32,852 nucleotides of DNA. Origin: AC-37 sp036389105. Lineage in GTDB: Bacteria; Actinomycetota; Thermoleophilia; Solirubrobacterales; Thermoleophilaceae. The notes below the pieces were generated by a model. It did not search any database. It worked only from the letters and a program-made list of their open reading frames with translations, and was not told the origin of the DNA. Shown here one piece after another: positions 6,064 through 14,184 of this stretch. The position numbers and the translations under genes were made by a program. The stretch's first letter is position 1. Every line of letters begins with the position of its first letter. The stretch is from assembly GCA_036389105.1 (NCBI GenBank), contig DASVQK010000162.1, positions 1 to 32,852 of the forward strand, given 5' to 3'.

Positions 6064-9000
6064 ATGCCCTACGTCGAGCTGCACTGCCACACGGCCTTCT
6101 CGTTCCTCGACGGTGCGTCGCACCCGGTCGAGCTGGCGGGGGCGCTGGCCGAGCAGGGGCACGCGGCGATCGCCGTCACCGACCACGACGGGCTGCACGG
6201 CGCGATGGAGCTCGCCCAGGCCGCCAAGTCGCTCGGCGTGCGCACGATCGTGGGCTCCGAGCTGACCCTGGAGGACGGTCACCACGTCACGCTCCTCTGC
6301 CAGGACCGCACCGGCTACGGCAACCTCTGCCGGCTGATCACGCGCGCGCACGCCGGCACGCGCGACCGACCCGCCGATCCGCGGCCGCCCGCCACGCGGC
6401 TGGAGGACCTGGAGCGCCACGCCGAGGGGCTCGTCTGCCTGTCCGGCTGCGCGCGCGACGGCGCGGTGGCGGGCCGGGTGGACCGCGACGGCCACGCGGA
6501 GGCCGCGGCCATGGCGCGGCGCCTCGCCCGCGCGTTCGGGCCGGGCCGCTTCCGCATCGAGCTCCAGCGGCCGTTCGCGCGGCGCGACCGCCGCCGCAAC
6601 CGCCACCTGGCGCAGCTCGCGGAGCGCCTCGGGGTCGCGTGCGTGGCCACCGGCAACGTCCACGCGCACGCACGCGATCGCGTCCCGCTCCAGGACGCGT
6701 TCGTCGCGGTGCGCAACCTGCTCACCCTCGACGAGTCGGAGCCGCTCCGGCGCGGCAACTCCTCGCACGTACTGGCGCCCCCCGAGGCCATGGCGGCGCG
6801 CTTCGCCGACCATCCCGGCGCGGTGGAGGAGTCGGGACGGCTGGCCGAGCGGCTGCGCTTCGACCTGACCTCGGACCTGGGCTACCGCTACCCGGGCTCC
6901 GAGGACGAGTCCGCCGACCGGCGGCTGGCCGAGCTGTCGCGCGCGCAGCTCGCCGACCGCTACGCGGGGCGCGCCACGCGCGCGGAGGCCGAGCGCCGCC
7001 TGGAGGAGGAGCTGCGGATCATCCGGTCGCTGGGCCTGTCGGGCTTCTTCCTTCTCCATCGCGACCTGCTGGAGCTGGCGCGCGAGGTGGCAGTGGAGGT
7101 GCGCGGGCCGGACACCGCCCGATCCCTGCTGCCGCCGGGACGTGGCCGCGGCTCCAGCGTCTCGTCGATCGTCTGCCACCTGACCGGCCTCTCGCACATC
7201 GACCCGGTCGAGAACGAGCTGTTCCTGGGGCGCTTCCTGAACGAGGACCTGAGCGCGCTGCCCGACATCGACCTGGACTTCCCGCGCGACATCCGCGACG
7301 TGCTGATCCCGCGCGTGCACGAGCGGTACGGCCACGACCGCTCGGCGCTCGTCGCGGCGTTCGCCACCTACCAGGTGCGCTCGGCCGTCCGCGACTTCGG
7401 CAAGGCGCTGGGGCTGCCGCCAGGCGAGATCGAGCGCGCGGCGCGCGCGGCCGATCCGTTCGGCGCCCACGACGTGGAGCGCTACCTCTCCGACGCCATC
7501 GGCCGGCGCCGCGCCGACTCGCCCCGCTGGCGCGCGCTGGTGCGGCTGGTGCACGACGCGTGGGGCCTGCCGCGGCACGTGACCCAGCACCCCGGCGGCA
7601 TGGTCATCTCCACCCAGCCGCTCGACGAGATCTGCCCGATCCAGCCGGCCGCCATGACCGGCCGCCAGATGGTGCAGTGGGACAAGGACTCGTGCGCCGA
7701 CGCGGGCTTCCTCAAGATCGACCTGCTGGGCCTGGGGATGCTGTCGGCGGTCGAGCGCTGCGTGGACGAGATCGCGCGGGTGCGCGAGGAGCGGATCGAC
7801 CTGTCGCGCATCCGCTTCGACGACGAGCGTGTGTACGAGGAGATCCAGGCGGCCGAGACGATGGGCGTGTTCCAGATCGAGAGCCGCGCGCAGATGCAGA
7901 TGCTGGGGCGCACGCGGCCGGAGTCCCTGGACGACCTGACCGTGCAGGTTGCCCTGGTGCGCCCCGGCCCGATCCAGGGCGGCGCCGTCCACCCCTACAT
8001 CGAGCGCCGCAAGGCGCTGCGGGCGGACCCCTCCTACAGGGTGCCGTACGAGCACCCCTCGCTCGAGGCGGTGCTCAGCGACACGCTGGGCGCGATCGTC
8101 TTCCAGGACCAGGTGATCGAGGTGGCGATGGCGTTCGCGGGCTTCACGTCCGGCGAGGCGGAGGGGCTGCGGCGCGCGATGAGCCGGAACCGCTCGGAGG
8201 CCGCGATGCGCTCCTACGAGCGGAAGTTCGTGGAGGGCGCGATCGAGCGCGGCGCGTCGCCGGCGGTGGCACGGAGGGTCTACGGGCAGATCGTGGGCTT
8301 CTCCGGGTTCGGCTTCCCGAAGGCGCACTCGGCGGCGTTCGGGCTACTGGCGTACCAGTCCACCTGGCTGAGGGTGCACTACGGCCCGGAGTTCCTGTGC
8401 GCGCTCCTGAACGAGCAGCCGATGGGGTTCTACCCGCCGGACTCGCTGGTCCACGAGGCGCAGCGGCGCGGCATTCCCGTGCTGCCGCCGTGCGTGCTGT
8501 CCTCCGGCGCGGAGTGCGGGGTGGAGGGTCGGCCGCCGGATCTGGCGGTGCGCGTCGGGCTGAGTTACGTGGCCGGTGTGGGCGAGGAGGACGTCCGGGC
8601 CGTTGTCGAGGAGCGCGAGCGCAGCGGTGGGTTCGGCTCGCTCGCCGAGCTGGTCGGGCGCTGCGGCGCGCAGCGCGACGCCCTAGAGCGGCTGGCGTGG
8701 GCGGGGGCCCTGGACGAGCTGGTCGAGGGCGGGCGGCGGCAGGCGCTGTGGATGCTGGGCGTCTCGGCGCCCGGGACGACCGTGCCTGGCGGCACGCAGC
8801 TGGCCCTGCCGCTCGATCCCGGCGCGGCGCCGGCGCTGCGCGGGCTGTCGCCGTGGGAGCGCCTCCTGGCCGACTACGGCTCCACCAAGGTCACGCTGCG
8901 CGAGCACCCGATGGAGCTGATGCGGCCGGACCTGGACGCGGGCGTGGCGTCGAGCGCCGATCTCGAGCGGGCGCCGCACGGCGCGCGGGTGCGGGTGGCG

Positions 9001-9345
9001 GGGATGGTGGTGGCGCGGCAGCGTCCGGCCACCGCCAAGGGGGTCACGTTCATGCTGCTGGAGGACGAGCACGGAACCATCAACCTGATCGTCCCGCCGC
9101 CGGTCTACGAGAGCTGCCGCCTGACGGTGCGGGCGGAGCCGATCGTGGTGGCCGGCGGCAGGCTCGAGCGGCGCGAGGGCGTGGTGAACGTCGTGGTGAG
9201 AGAGGTGCACCGGCTCGAGCGGCCCGACCTGCCGCTGGGCGAGATCCGGCACATCGAGCCGCGGCGCGTGTGGAGCACCGACGAGGACGTGGGCAACCTG
9301 CGCTCGGTGCTGCCCGCCGCGCACAGCTTCGGGCGGCGCGGCTAG
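6064..9345 (+). CDS. dnaE2: Error-prone DNA polymerase III alpha subunit DnaE2
   Basis: 1093 residues. Order: PHP domain (ELHCHTAFSFLDGASHP, residues ~4-20, and VTDHDGLHGA), C-family polymerase palm with PDIDLDF (catalytic Asp401 and Asp403), fingers (PGPIQGGAVHPYIERR), tandem HhH and an OB-fold (VRVAGMVVARQRP...FMLLEDEHG). The end, HSFGRRG, is where DnaE2 proteins stop, without the longer tail of replicative DnaE1. It performs translesion synthesis and induced mutagenesis, normally with ImuA'/ImuB. Q912-LALPLD looks like a sliding-clamp peptide and is nearly the same as one in DinB here. Expression should be LexA-controlled through the box touching the start codon. The interval from imuB is ~1 kb of decayed DNA, so the two are separately controlled. 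Confidence 0.95.
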   Translation: MPYVELHCHTAFSFLDGASHPVELAGALAEQGHAAIAVTDHDGLHGAMELAQAAKSLGVRTIVGSELTLEDGHHVTLLCQDRTGYGNLCRLITRAHAGTRDRPADPRPPATRLEDLERHAEGLVCLSGCARDGAVAGRVDRDGHAEAAAMARRLARAFGPGRFRIELQRPFARRDRRRNRHLAQLAERLGVACVATGNVHAHARDRVPLQDAFVAVRNLLTLDESEPLRRGNSSHVLAPPEAMAARFADHPGAVEESGRLAERLRFDLTSDLGYRYPGSEDESADRRLAELSRAQLADRYAGRATRAEAERRLEEELRIIRSLGLSGFFLLHRDLLELAREVAVEVRGPDTARSLLPPGRGRGSSVSSIVCHLTGLSHIDPVENELFLGRFLNEDLSALPDIDLDFPRDIRDVLIPRVHERYGHDRSALVAAFATYQVRSAVRDFGKALGLPPGEIERAARAADPFGAHDVERYLSDAIGRRRADSPRWRALVRLVHDAWGLPRHVTQHPGGMVISTQPLDEICPIQPAAMTGRQMVQWDKDSCADAGFLKIDLLGLGMLSAVERCVDEIARVREERIDLSRIRFDDERVYEEIQAAETMGVFQIESRAQMQMLGRTRPESLDDLTVQVALVRPGPIQGGAVHPYIERRKALRADPSYRVPYEHPSLEAVLSDTLGAIVFQDQVIEVAMAFAGFTSGEAEGLRRAMSRNRSEAAMRSYERKFVEGAIERGASPAVARRVYGQIVGFSGFGFPKAHSAAFGLLAYQSTWLRVHYGPEFLCALLNEQPMGFYPPDSLVHEAQRRGIPVLPPCVLSSGAECGVEGRPPDLAVRVGLSYVAGVGEEDVRAVVEERERSGGFGSLAELVGRCGAQRDALERLAWAGALDELVEGGRRQALWMLGVSAPGTTVPGGTQLALPLDPGAAPALRGLSPWERLLADYGSTKVTLREHPMELMRPDLDAGVASSADLERAPHGARVRVAGMVVARQRPATAKGVTFMLLEDEHGTINLIVPPPVYESCRLTVRAEPIVVAGGRLERREGVVNVVVREVHRLERPDLPLGEIRHIEPRRVWSTDEDVGNLRSVLPAAHSFGRRG

Positions 9346-9346
9346 C

Positions 9347-9352
9347 TACCGT
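9347..9352 (+). promoter_or_regulatory. Leaderless-type -10 hexamer before the DUF72 gene
   Basis: TACCGT fits TAnnnT and ends 7 bases before ATG 9360, so transcription would start at or next to the start codon. No Shine-Dalgarno is present. It overlaps an alternative GTG start at 9351, which supports ATG 9360. Similar spacing is seen at several other genes here. Confidence 0.45.
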
Positions 9353-9359
9353 GGCCGGC

Positions 9360-10280
9360 ATGGCGGGACGGATCCTCGTGGGCACCTCGAGCTGGGCCGA
9401 TCCGGGCTTCGTGGAGGAGTGGTACCCGCCCGGCATGCCGGCCCGCGAGCGCCTGCCCTGGTACGCCCAGCACTTCGAGGCCGTGGAGCTCAACTCGAGC
9501 TTCTACGCGGTACCCGAGGTCGACACCGTCTCCCGCTGGGTGCGCGCCACGCCGGACGGGTTCGTGTTCGACGTGAAGCTGCACCGGCTGCTGTCGCGCC
9601 ACGCCGCGCCGCTCGACTCGCTGCCGCCGGACATGCGCGACGGCGTGGAGACGACCCCTCGCGGACGCGTGCGGCTGACGCCGGAGCTGGAGCGCGCGGT
9701 GGCCGAGAGGACGATCGAGGCGGCGACGCCGCTCGAGGAGGCGGGCAAGCTCGGCGCGTTCCTGCTCCAGCTGACGCCGGCGTTCTCGCCTGAGAAGCAC
9801 GAGCTGGCCGAGCTCGACGGGCTGTTCGCGGCCCTGGCGCCGCGGCGAGTGGCGCTGGAGCTCCGTCACCGCGGCTGGGTGTCGGGCGACCGCGCCGAGC
9901 GCACGTTCGCCGAGCTGTCGGAGCGCGGCGTGGCGTTCGTCGCGGTCGACGCGCCGCGCGAGGCGCACGTGCCGATCATGCCGCCCGTGGACGCCGTCAC
10001 CTCCGACGCGCTGGCCTACATGCGCGCCCATGGGCGCGACGCCGAGGGCTACATGCACGGCAAGACCGTGGCCGAGCGCTTCGGCTGGGAGTACTCGGAC
10101 GAGCAGCTCGAGGAGATCGCCGGCCGCGCGCGGGGGCTGGCCGAGGAGGCGCGCGAGGTGCACGTGATGTTCAACAACAACCGCGGCGCCGACGCGCCCA
10201 CCTCGGCGGCGAAGTTCAGGGACCTGATCGGCCCCGCGAAGAAGGCCCGTCCCGCGCCCGCGAGGCCGACCCTGTTCTAG
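9360..10280 (+). CDS. DUF72 (YecE-like) TIM-barrel protein
   Basis: 306 residues with the DUF72 blocks: VGTSSWADPGFVEEWYP at the start, WYAQHFEAVELNSSFYAVP, FDVKLHRLLSRH, LELRHRGW and, near the end, VHVMFNNNRGADAPTSA. The family is widespread and adopts a TIM-barrel fold resembling UV-damage endonuclease/xylose isomerase folds, but no reaction is established. It starts 14 bases after the dnaE2 stop, so read-through from the SOS promoter is possible in addition to its own -10 element. That position invites a repair-related role, which is inference only. GTG at 9351 is a possible alternative start adding three residues. Confidence 0.88.
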   Translation: MAGRILVGTSSWADPGFVEEWYPPGMPARERLPWYAQHFEAVELNSSFYAVPEVDTVSRWVRATPDGFVFDVKLHRLLSRHAAPLDSLPPDMRDGVETTPRGRVRLTPELERAVAERTIEAATPLEEAGKLGAFLLQLTPAFSPEKHELAELDGLFAALAPRRVALELRHRGWVSGDRAERTFAELSERGVAFVAVDAPREAHVPIMPPVDAVTSDALAYMRAHGRDAEGYMHGKTVAERFGWEYSDEQLEEIAGRARGLAEEAREVHVMFNNNRGADAPTSAAKFRDLIGPAKKARPAPARPTLF

Positions 10281-10281
10281 C

Positions 10282-10299
10282 GCGCGCATGGCCGCGCGC
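10282..10299 (+). terminator. Hairpin after the DUF72 gene
   Basis: GCGCGC (10282-10287)-ATGGCC-GCGCGC (10294-10299), directly after the stop codon at 10280. There is no T-run. In such GC-rich DNA, CG repeats can pair by chance, so support is weak. Confidence 0.3.
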
Positions 10300-10328
10300 C
10301 ACGAGGCGGCGGGTGCGAACATGGACCC

Positions 10329-11489
10329 GTGACGACCAAGATCGCGACCGGCCTGGCCACCGCCGACGACGGCGTGGACGCCTTCGCCGAGGCGGCCGGG
10401 CGCGCGGCCCTCGGCCTTGGCGGCGTCCCGGCCGACCTGGCGGTGGTGTTCGCGGGCGCCCGCAACCTGAGCCACGTCGAGGACGGCCTCGCCGCGGTGC
10501 GCCAGCGCATCGGCGCCCCCGCGCTGGTGGGCTGCGGCGCACAGGGCGTGGTCGGGTCGGGGCGCGAGCTCGAGGAGGGCGGGGTGGCCGTCTGGGCAGC
10601 GTCCCTGCCCGACGCCGAGGTGGACGCCTTCCACCTGGAGACGGCGCCGGCCGGCGAGTCGCGCGTGGCCGTCGGCGGCATGCCGGACCTGGACGGCTCG
10701 GACGCGCTCATCCTGCTGGCCGACCCCTACTCGTTCCCGGTCGAGCCGCTGCTGGCCCGGATCGCGGAGGAGCACCCCGGCCTGCCCGTGATGGGCGGGC
10801 TGTCCAGCGCGGGCGGCGGGCCGGGGCTCGGCACCCTGATGCACGGCGGGACCGTGTCCCGCGAGGGCGCGGTGGGCGTGGCGCTGAGCGGCGTGGACGT
10901 GCGCCCCTGCGTGTCGCAGGGCGCGCGGCCGATCGGTCCGGAGATGGTGGTCACGGCCGCGGAGGAGAACGTGATCCTGGAGCTGGCCAGCAAGCCGGCC
11001 CTGCTTCGGCTTCGCGACGCGATCGCCGAGCTCGACCTGGCCGAGCGGGCCCTCGCGGCGCGCGGCCTGCTGCTGGGCATCGTGATCGACGAGAACAAGC
11101 CCGACTACGAGCGCGGCGACTTCCTGATCCGCGGGCTGCTCGACGTGGACGAGGAGGCCAACACGCTCACCGTCGGCGAGCGCGTGCGCGTGGGCCAGAC
11201 CGTGCGGCTCCAGGTGCGCGACGGCGACTCCGCGGACGAGGACCTGCGCGAGGCGCTCGAGCGCCGGGTGCGCGAGATGCCCGGACCGCCGGCCGGGGCG
11301 CTCGTGTTCACCTGCAACGGGCGCGGCACGCACATGTTCGGTGCGCCCGACCACGACGCGAGCGCGATCGACGACGCCCTGCACGGCGCGCCGGCCGCCG
11401 GCTTCTTCTGCGCGGGCGAGATCGGCCCGGTCGGCGACCGCAACTTCCTGCACGGCTTCACCGCCACGCTGGCGGTGTTCGCGGAGTAG
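10329..11489 (+). CDS. FIST-domain sensory protein
   Basis: 386 residues with an N-terminal FIST domain (ADLAVVFAGARN...ALVGCGAQGVVGSGRELEEG) and a FIST_C domain toward the end (ALVFTCNGRGTHMFG...GFFCAGEIGPVGDRNFLHGFTATLAVF). FIST proteins are predicted small-ligand sensors, often amino-acid-related, and are usually coupled to signalling proteins; no kinase or cyclase is adjacent. GTG at 10329 is the start because ATG 10321 meets a stop after three codons. No Shine-Dalgarno is seen, and GAACAT (10317-10322) six bases ahead could act as -10, echoing the dinB arrangement without the second LexA half-site. It converges on the amidase gene with a 15-base gap. Confidence 0.87.
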   Translation: MTTKIATGLATADDGVDAFAEAAGRAALGLGGVPADLAVVFAGARNLSHVEDGLAAVRQRIGAPALVGCGAQGVVGSGRELEEGGVAVWAASLPDAEVDAFHLETAPAGESRVAVGGMPDLDGSDALILLADPYSFPVEPLLARIAEEHPGLPVMGGLSSAGGGPGLGTLMHGGTVSREGAVGVALSGVDVRPCVSQGARPIGPEMVVTAAEENVILELASKPALLRLRDAIAELDLAERALAARGLLLGIVIDENKPDYERGDFLIRGLLDVDEEANTLTVGERVRVGQTVRLQVRDGDSADEDLREALERRVREMPGPPAGALVFTCNGRGTHMFGAPDHDASAIDDALHGAPAAGFFCAGEIGPVGDRNFLHGFTATLAVFAE

Positions 11490-11504
11490 GCCGCCCGGCC
11501 CGCG

Positions 11505-12947
11505 CTACGCCCCGGCGCCGGCCATCGCCGGCCGCCGGTCCGCCCACGGCGCGGCCTGCTCGAGCTGGCCGGCCAGCGACAGCAGCATCTCCTCGCCCGC
11601 GGGCGGCCCGACGAAGTGCACCCCGATCGGCAGTCCCTCGGCCGACTGGTGCAGCGGAACCGACATGGCGGGCTGGCCCGTGGCGTTGATCGGCGGGGTG
11701 AACGGGGTGAAGTAGCCGGCCGTGTGCAGCATCTTCATCGCTGGCTCGCCCTCCTCGGGGTCGAGCCACCCGAGTGGCTGCGGCGGCAGCGCCAGCGTGG
11801 GCGTGACGAGCACGTCGTAGCCCTGCCACCACGACACGATGTGCCTGCCGAACCCGCGCAGCATCAGGATCGCGTTGAGCCCCTGCGTGGAGGGCATGTT
11901 GCGCGCCCCCTCGAGGATCTCGCGGCTGAGCGGCTCGAGCTGGTCGGGCTCGGGCATCTGCCCGAAGAGCGGTGCCAGCGCCTCGATGCCCGATCCCACC
12001 TCGGCGACCCAGACGTTGATGAAGGTGTCGATCAACGCGGGCTCGACCCACCCGGGTGCGGCCTCCTCGACGTCGTGGCCGAGCGATTCGAGCAACTGGG
12101 CGGCGCCGTGCACGGCGGCCACGCAATCCTCGTGGACGTCGACCATGTTCGGCGCGACGGTGGTGAACCCGATGCGCAGCCTGCCCGGGTCGCGGCCGAC
12201 CGCCTCGGCGAACGGAGCGGAGGGCGGCGGAGGCCACGAGGTGTCGCCCCACTCGTAGCCGGCGCCCAGGTCGAGCCCCAGCGCGGTGTCGGCGACGGTG
12301 CGGGTCAGGAAGCCGTCGGTCGACAGGTGCGTGGCGGACTCCACCAGCGGGGCGAACGACATCCGTCCGCGGCTGGGCTTGAGCCCGAACAGCCCGTTGC
12401 ACGAGGCGGGGATGCGTATCGACCCGCCGCCGTCGTTGCCGTGCGCGATCGCGACCATGCCGGCGGCCACCGCGGCCGCGCTGCCTCCCGACGACCCGCC
12501 GGTCGTGCGCTCAAGGTCCCACGGGTTGTGCGAGGCGCCGAAGCGGTGCGGCTCGGTGGTGGGGAGGATCCCGAACTCGGGCGTGTTGGTCTTGCCGACG
12601 ACGATCGCGCCGGCCGCGCGCAGCTTGGCCACCAGCGCGGTGTCGAAGGGGGACGTGAACTCGCCGGACGCCTCGGTGCCCATCGCCGTGCGGATGCCCT
12701 CGGTCAGCTGGAGCAGGTCCTTGATCAGGATCGGCACGCCGGCGAGCGGACGCTCGTCGCCCGCCTGGACCCTGTCCGCCTCGGCCAGGGCGCGCTCGTC
12801 GACTCGTGTGATGACCGCGTTCAGGTCGCCGTTCAGCCGGTCGATCGCCTCGAGCGACGCCTCGACCAGCTCGCGCGCCGACAGATCGCCCGCGCGGACG
12901 GCCGCGGCCTGCTCGATTGCGGACATCGACATCAGGTCCTCCGGCAT
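11505..12947 (-). CDS. Amidase-signature-family hydrolase
   Basis: 480 residues. Ser-cisSer-Lys triad residues are visible: Lys76 in PILIKDLL, the cis-Ser in TTGGSSGGSAAAVAAG (152-153) and nucleophile Ser176 in GNDGGGSIRIPASCNG. The family hydrolyses amide bonds in small amides, aryl amides or GatA-type substrates. GatA is unlikely, because gatB/gatC are absent and the sequence is closer to stand-alone amidases with a C-terminal end such as PIGVHFVGPPAGEEMLLSLAGQLEQA. Start ATG 12947 has GAGGGGAG just upstream and a TAGGGT -10 candidate. It is divergent from the metallo-hydrolase gene across 54 bases. Substrate unknown. Confidence 0.9.
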   Translation of the reverse strand: MPEDLMSMSAIEQAAAVRAGDLSARELVEASLEAIDRLNGDLNAVITRVDERALAEADRVQAGDERPLAGVPILIKDLLQLTEGIRTAMGTEASGEFTSPFDTALVAKLRAAGAIVVGKTNTPEFGILPTTEPHRFGASHNPWDLERTTGGSSGGSAAAVAAGMVAIAHGNDGGGSIRIPASCNGLFGLKPSRGRMSFAPLVESATHLSTDGFLTRTVADTALGLDLGAGYEWGDTSWPPPPSAPFAEAVGRDPGRLRIGFTTVAPNMVDVHEDCVAAVHGAAQLLESLGHDVEEAAPGWVEPALIDTFINVWVAEVGSGIEALAPLFGQMPEPDQLEPLSREILEGARNMPSTQGLNAILMLRGFGRHIVSWWQGYDVLVTPTLALPPQPLGWLDPEEGEPAMKMLHTAGYFTPFTPPINATGQPAMSVPLHQSAEGLPIGVHFVGPPAGEEMLLSLAGQLEQAAPWADRRPAMAGAGA

Positions 12948-12972
12948 GTCTCTCCCCTCGGTGGTCCAGGGG

Positions 12973-12978
12973 ACCCTA
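12973..12978 (-). promoter_or_regulatory. -10 hexamer of the amidase gene
   Basis: Minus-strand TAGGGT (TAnnnT) ends 25 bases before ATG 12947. That leaves a short leader containing the Shine-Dalgarno GAGGGGAG, so this gene appears leadered, unlike several neighbours. Confidence 0.4.
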
Positions 12979-13001
12979 CCCCGTGCTGCGAAGATCGGGC
13001 A

Positions 13002-13742
13002 ATGCCGACACGCGATCGAGCCCCCGAGGGGGTCCTGCGCCTGCGCGCGCCGAACCCGTCGGCGCTGACCCTGGACGGGACCAACACGTACCTCGTGGAG
13101 GGCTGGGTGGTGGACCCGGGGCCGGACGTGCCGGAGCACGTCGACGCGATCCTGAGCGCGGCGGAGCCGGCCGGCGTGGCGGGCATCGTGCTCACCCACT
13201 CGCACAGCGACCACGACGAGGCGGCCGGCACGCTGGCCGCGCGCGCGGGGGGCGTGGAGGTGGTGCGGCCGTCCGAGGGCGACCGGGTCGGTCCTTTCGA
13301 GGCGCTGTTCACGCCGGGGCACTCGCCCGACCACGTGTGCCTTCTCCGTGACCGCGCCTGCTTCACCGGCGACACGGTGCTGGGCAAGGGCAGCGTGTTC
13401 GTCGGCTCGGACGGCGGCTCGCTGGCGGACTACCTGGATTCGCTGCACCGGCTCCGCGAGCTCGACATCGAGGTCATCTGCCCCGGGCACGGGCCGTTCG
13501 TCTGGAACCCGCACGAGCGGATCGACCTGTACGTGCAGCACCGGCTCCAGCGCGAGCTGTTCGTGCTCGGCGCGATCGAGTCGGGCGCCACCACTCGCGA
13601 CGAGATCCTCGAGCGCGCGTGGGCCGACACCGACCTCGGCGCGGACCCGATGCTGCGCTGGGCGGCGAAGCAGGCGCTGAACGCTCACCTGGAGAAGCTG
13701 CGCGACGACGGCCGCCTGCCGCCGGACGTTCCGGCCGACTGA
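13002..13742 (+). CDS. Metallo-beta-lactamase-fold hydrolase (LACTB2/glyoxalase II-like)
   Basis: 246 residues. Metal-binding motif H66-S-H68-S-D70-H71 (THSHSDHDEAA), with His107 in TPGHSPDH, Asp124 in FTGD and His163 in CPGHGP: a full dinuclear site. A C-terminal winged-helix-like segment (DEILERAWAD...LRWAAKQALNAHLEKLRDDGRL) matches the LACTB2-type arrangement NPSALTLDGTNTYLV at the N-terminus plus this tail. Members act as endoribonucleases or thioester/ester hydrolases; the substrate here is open. ATG 13002 is the only reasonable start before the first conserved block. Its 3' end lies 5 bases from the end of the convergent GFA gene. Confidence 0.88.
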   Translation: MPTRDRAPEGVLRLRAPNPSALTLDGTNTYLVEGWVVDPGPDVPEHVDAILSAAEPAGVAGIVLTHSHSDHDEAAGTLAARAGGVEVVRPSEGDRVGPFEALFTPGHSPDHVCLLRDRACFTGDTVLGKGSVFVGSDGGSLADYLDSLHRLRELDIEVICPGHGPFVWNPHERIDLYVQHRLQRELFVLGAIESGATTRDEILERAWADTDLGADPMLRWAAKQALNAHLEKLRDDGRLPPDVPAD

Positions 13743-13747
13743 GCGCG

Positions 13748-14184
13748 TCAGTCGGGGCGGGGGCCGCCGTGGCGCGGCACGCCGTCGTCGGGGATCGGCT
13801 CCCACGGGGCGGCCGAGTCGACCCACTGCCGGTAGCGGATCCGCGTCCCCTCCGGCACCTCGTCGAGCACCCCCATCCGGATGGTCACCTCGTCGTCGGC
13901 CAGCGGGTCGCCGGCGAACAGGCTCGCCCCGCACGTCGAGCAGAAGACCTTCGGCAGCCCGCCCTCGGGCCGTAGGCGCGCAGCAGCTCGGAGCCCTTCA
14001 GCAGCCGGAACCCGGACCGCCGAACGCGGACCTGCGCCGACGACGCCGTGCCCGTGCGGCGCTGGCAGTGCGTGCAGTGGCAGTAGCCGGCGGTGACGAA
14101 GTCCTCGGTCACCTCGAACCGCACCGAGCCGCACAGGCAGCCGCCGCGAAGCGGCGCGTCCGCGGACGGCGCCCCGCGGCTCAT
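13748..14184 (-). pseudogene. GFA-family zinc protein gene with a one-base frameshift
   Basis: The first frame reads GGCLCGSVRFEV...GYCHCTHCQRRTG...LLRAYGP, the zinc-binding core of glutathione-dependent formaldehyde-activating (GFA) family proteins (Cys16, 18, 35, 37, 40). At about 13971-13973 homology jumps to another frame: RPEGGLPKVFCSTCGASLFAG through to the stop at 13748. One extra C there (TAC CGG CCC GAG) would restore a continuous protein of about 145 residues. The total length, 437 bases, is one short of a multiple of three. ATG 14184 overlaps the upstream gene's stop as ATGA, so start and operon are secure. Either a recent inactivating deletion or a base-calling error in a GC-rich run. 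Confidence 0.85.

Noticed and set aside
6046..6066. dnaE2 start at ATG 6046
   Set aside because: It would translate the LexA box into a short non-homologous extension. ATG 6064 keeps the same box-to-start spacing as imuB and begins at the PHP domain.
5679..9345. Long open frames overlapping dnaE2 and other genes on both strands (hundreds of Arg/Ala/Gly-rich codons)
   Set aside because: Shadow frames caused by high GC and scarcity of stop codons; no family motifs, and the composition is that of out-of-frame reading.
10316..10329. LexA-like CGAACATGGACCCG before the FIST gene
   Set aside because: The first arm is perfect but the second arm is lost (ACCCG instead of GTTCG). It is more likely just a -10-like sequence.
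11505..12947. Amidase as GatA subunit of the tRNA amidotransferase
   Set aside because: No gatB or gatC nearby, and the signature context fits stand-alone amidases better.
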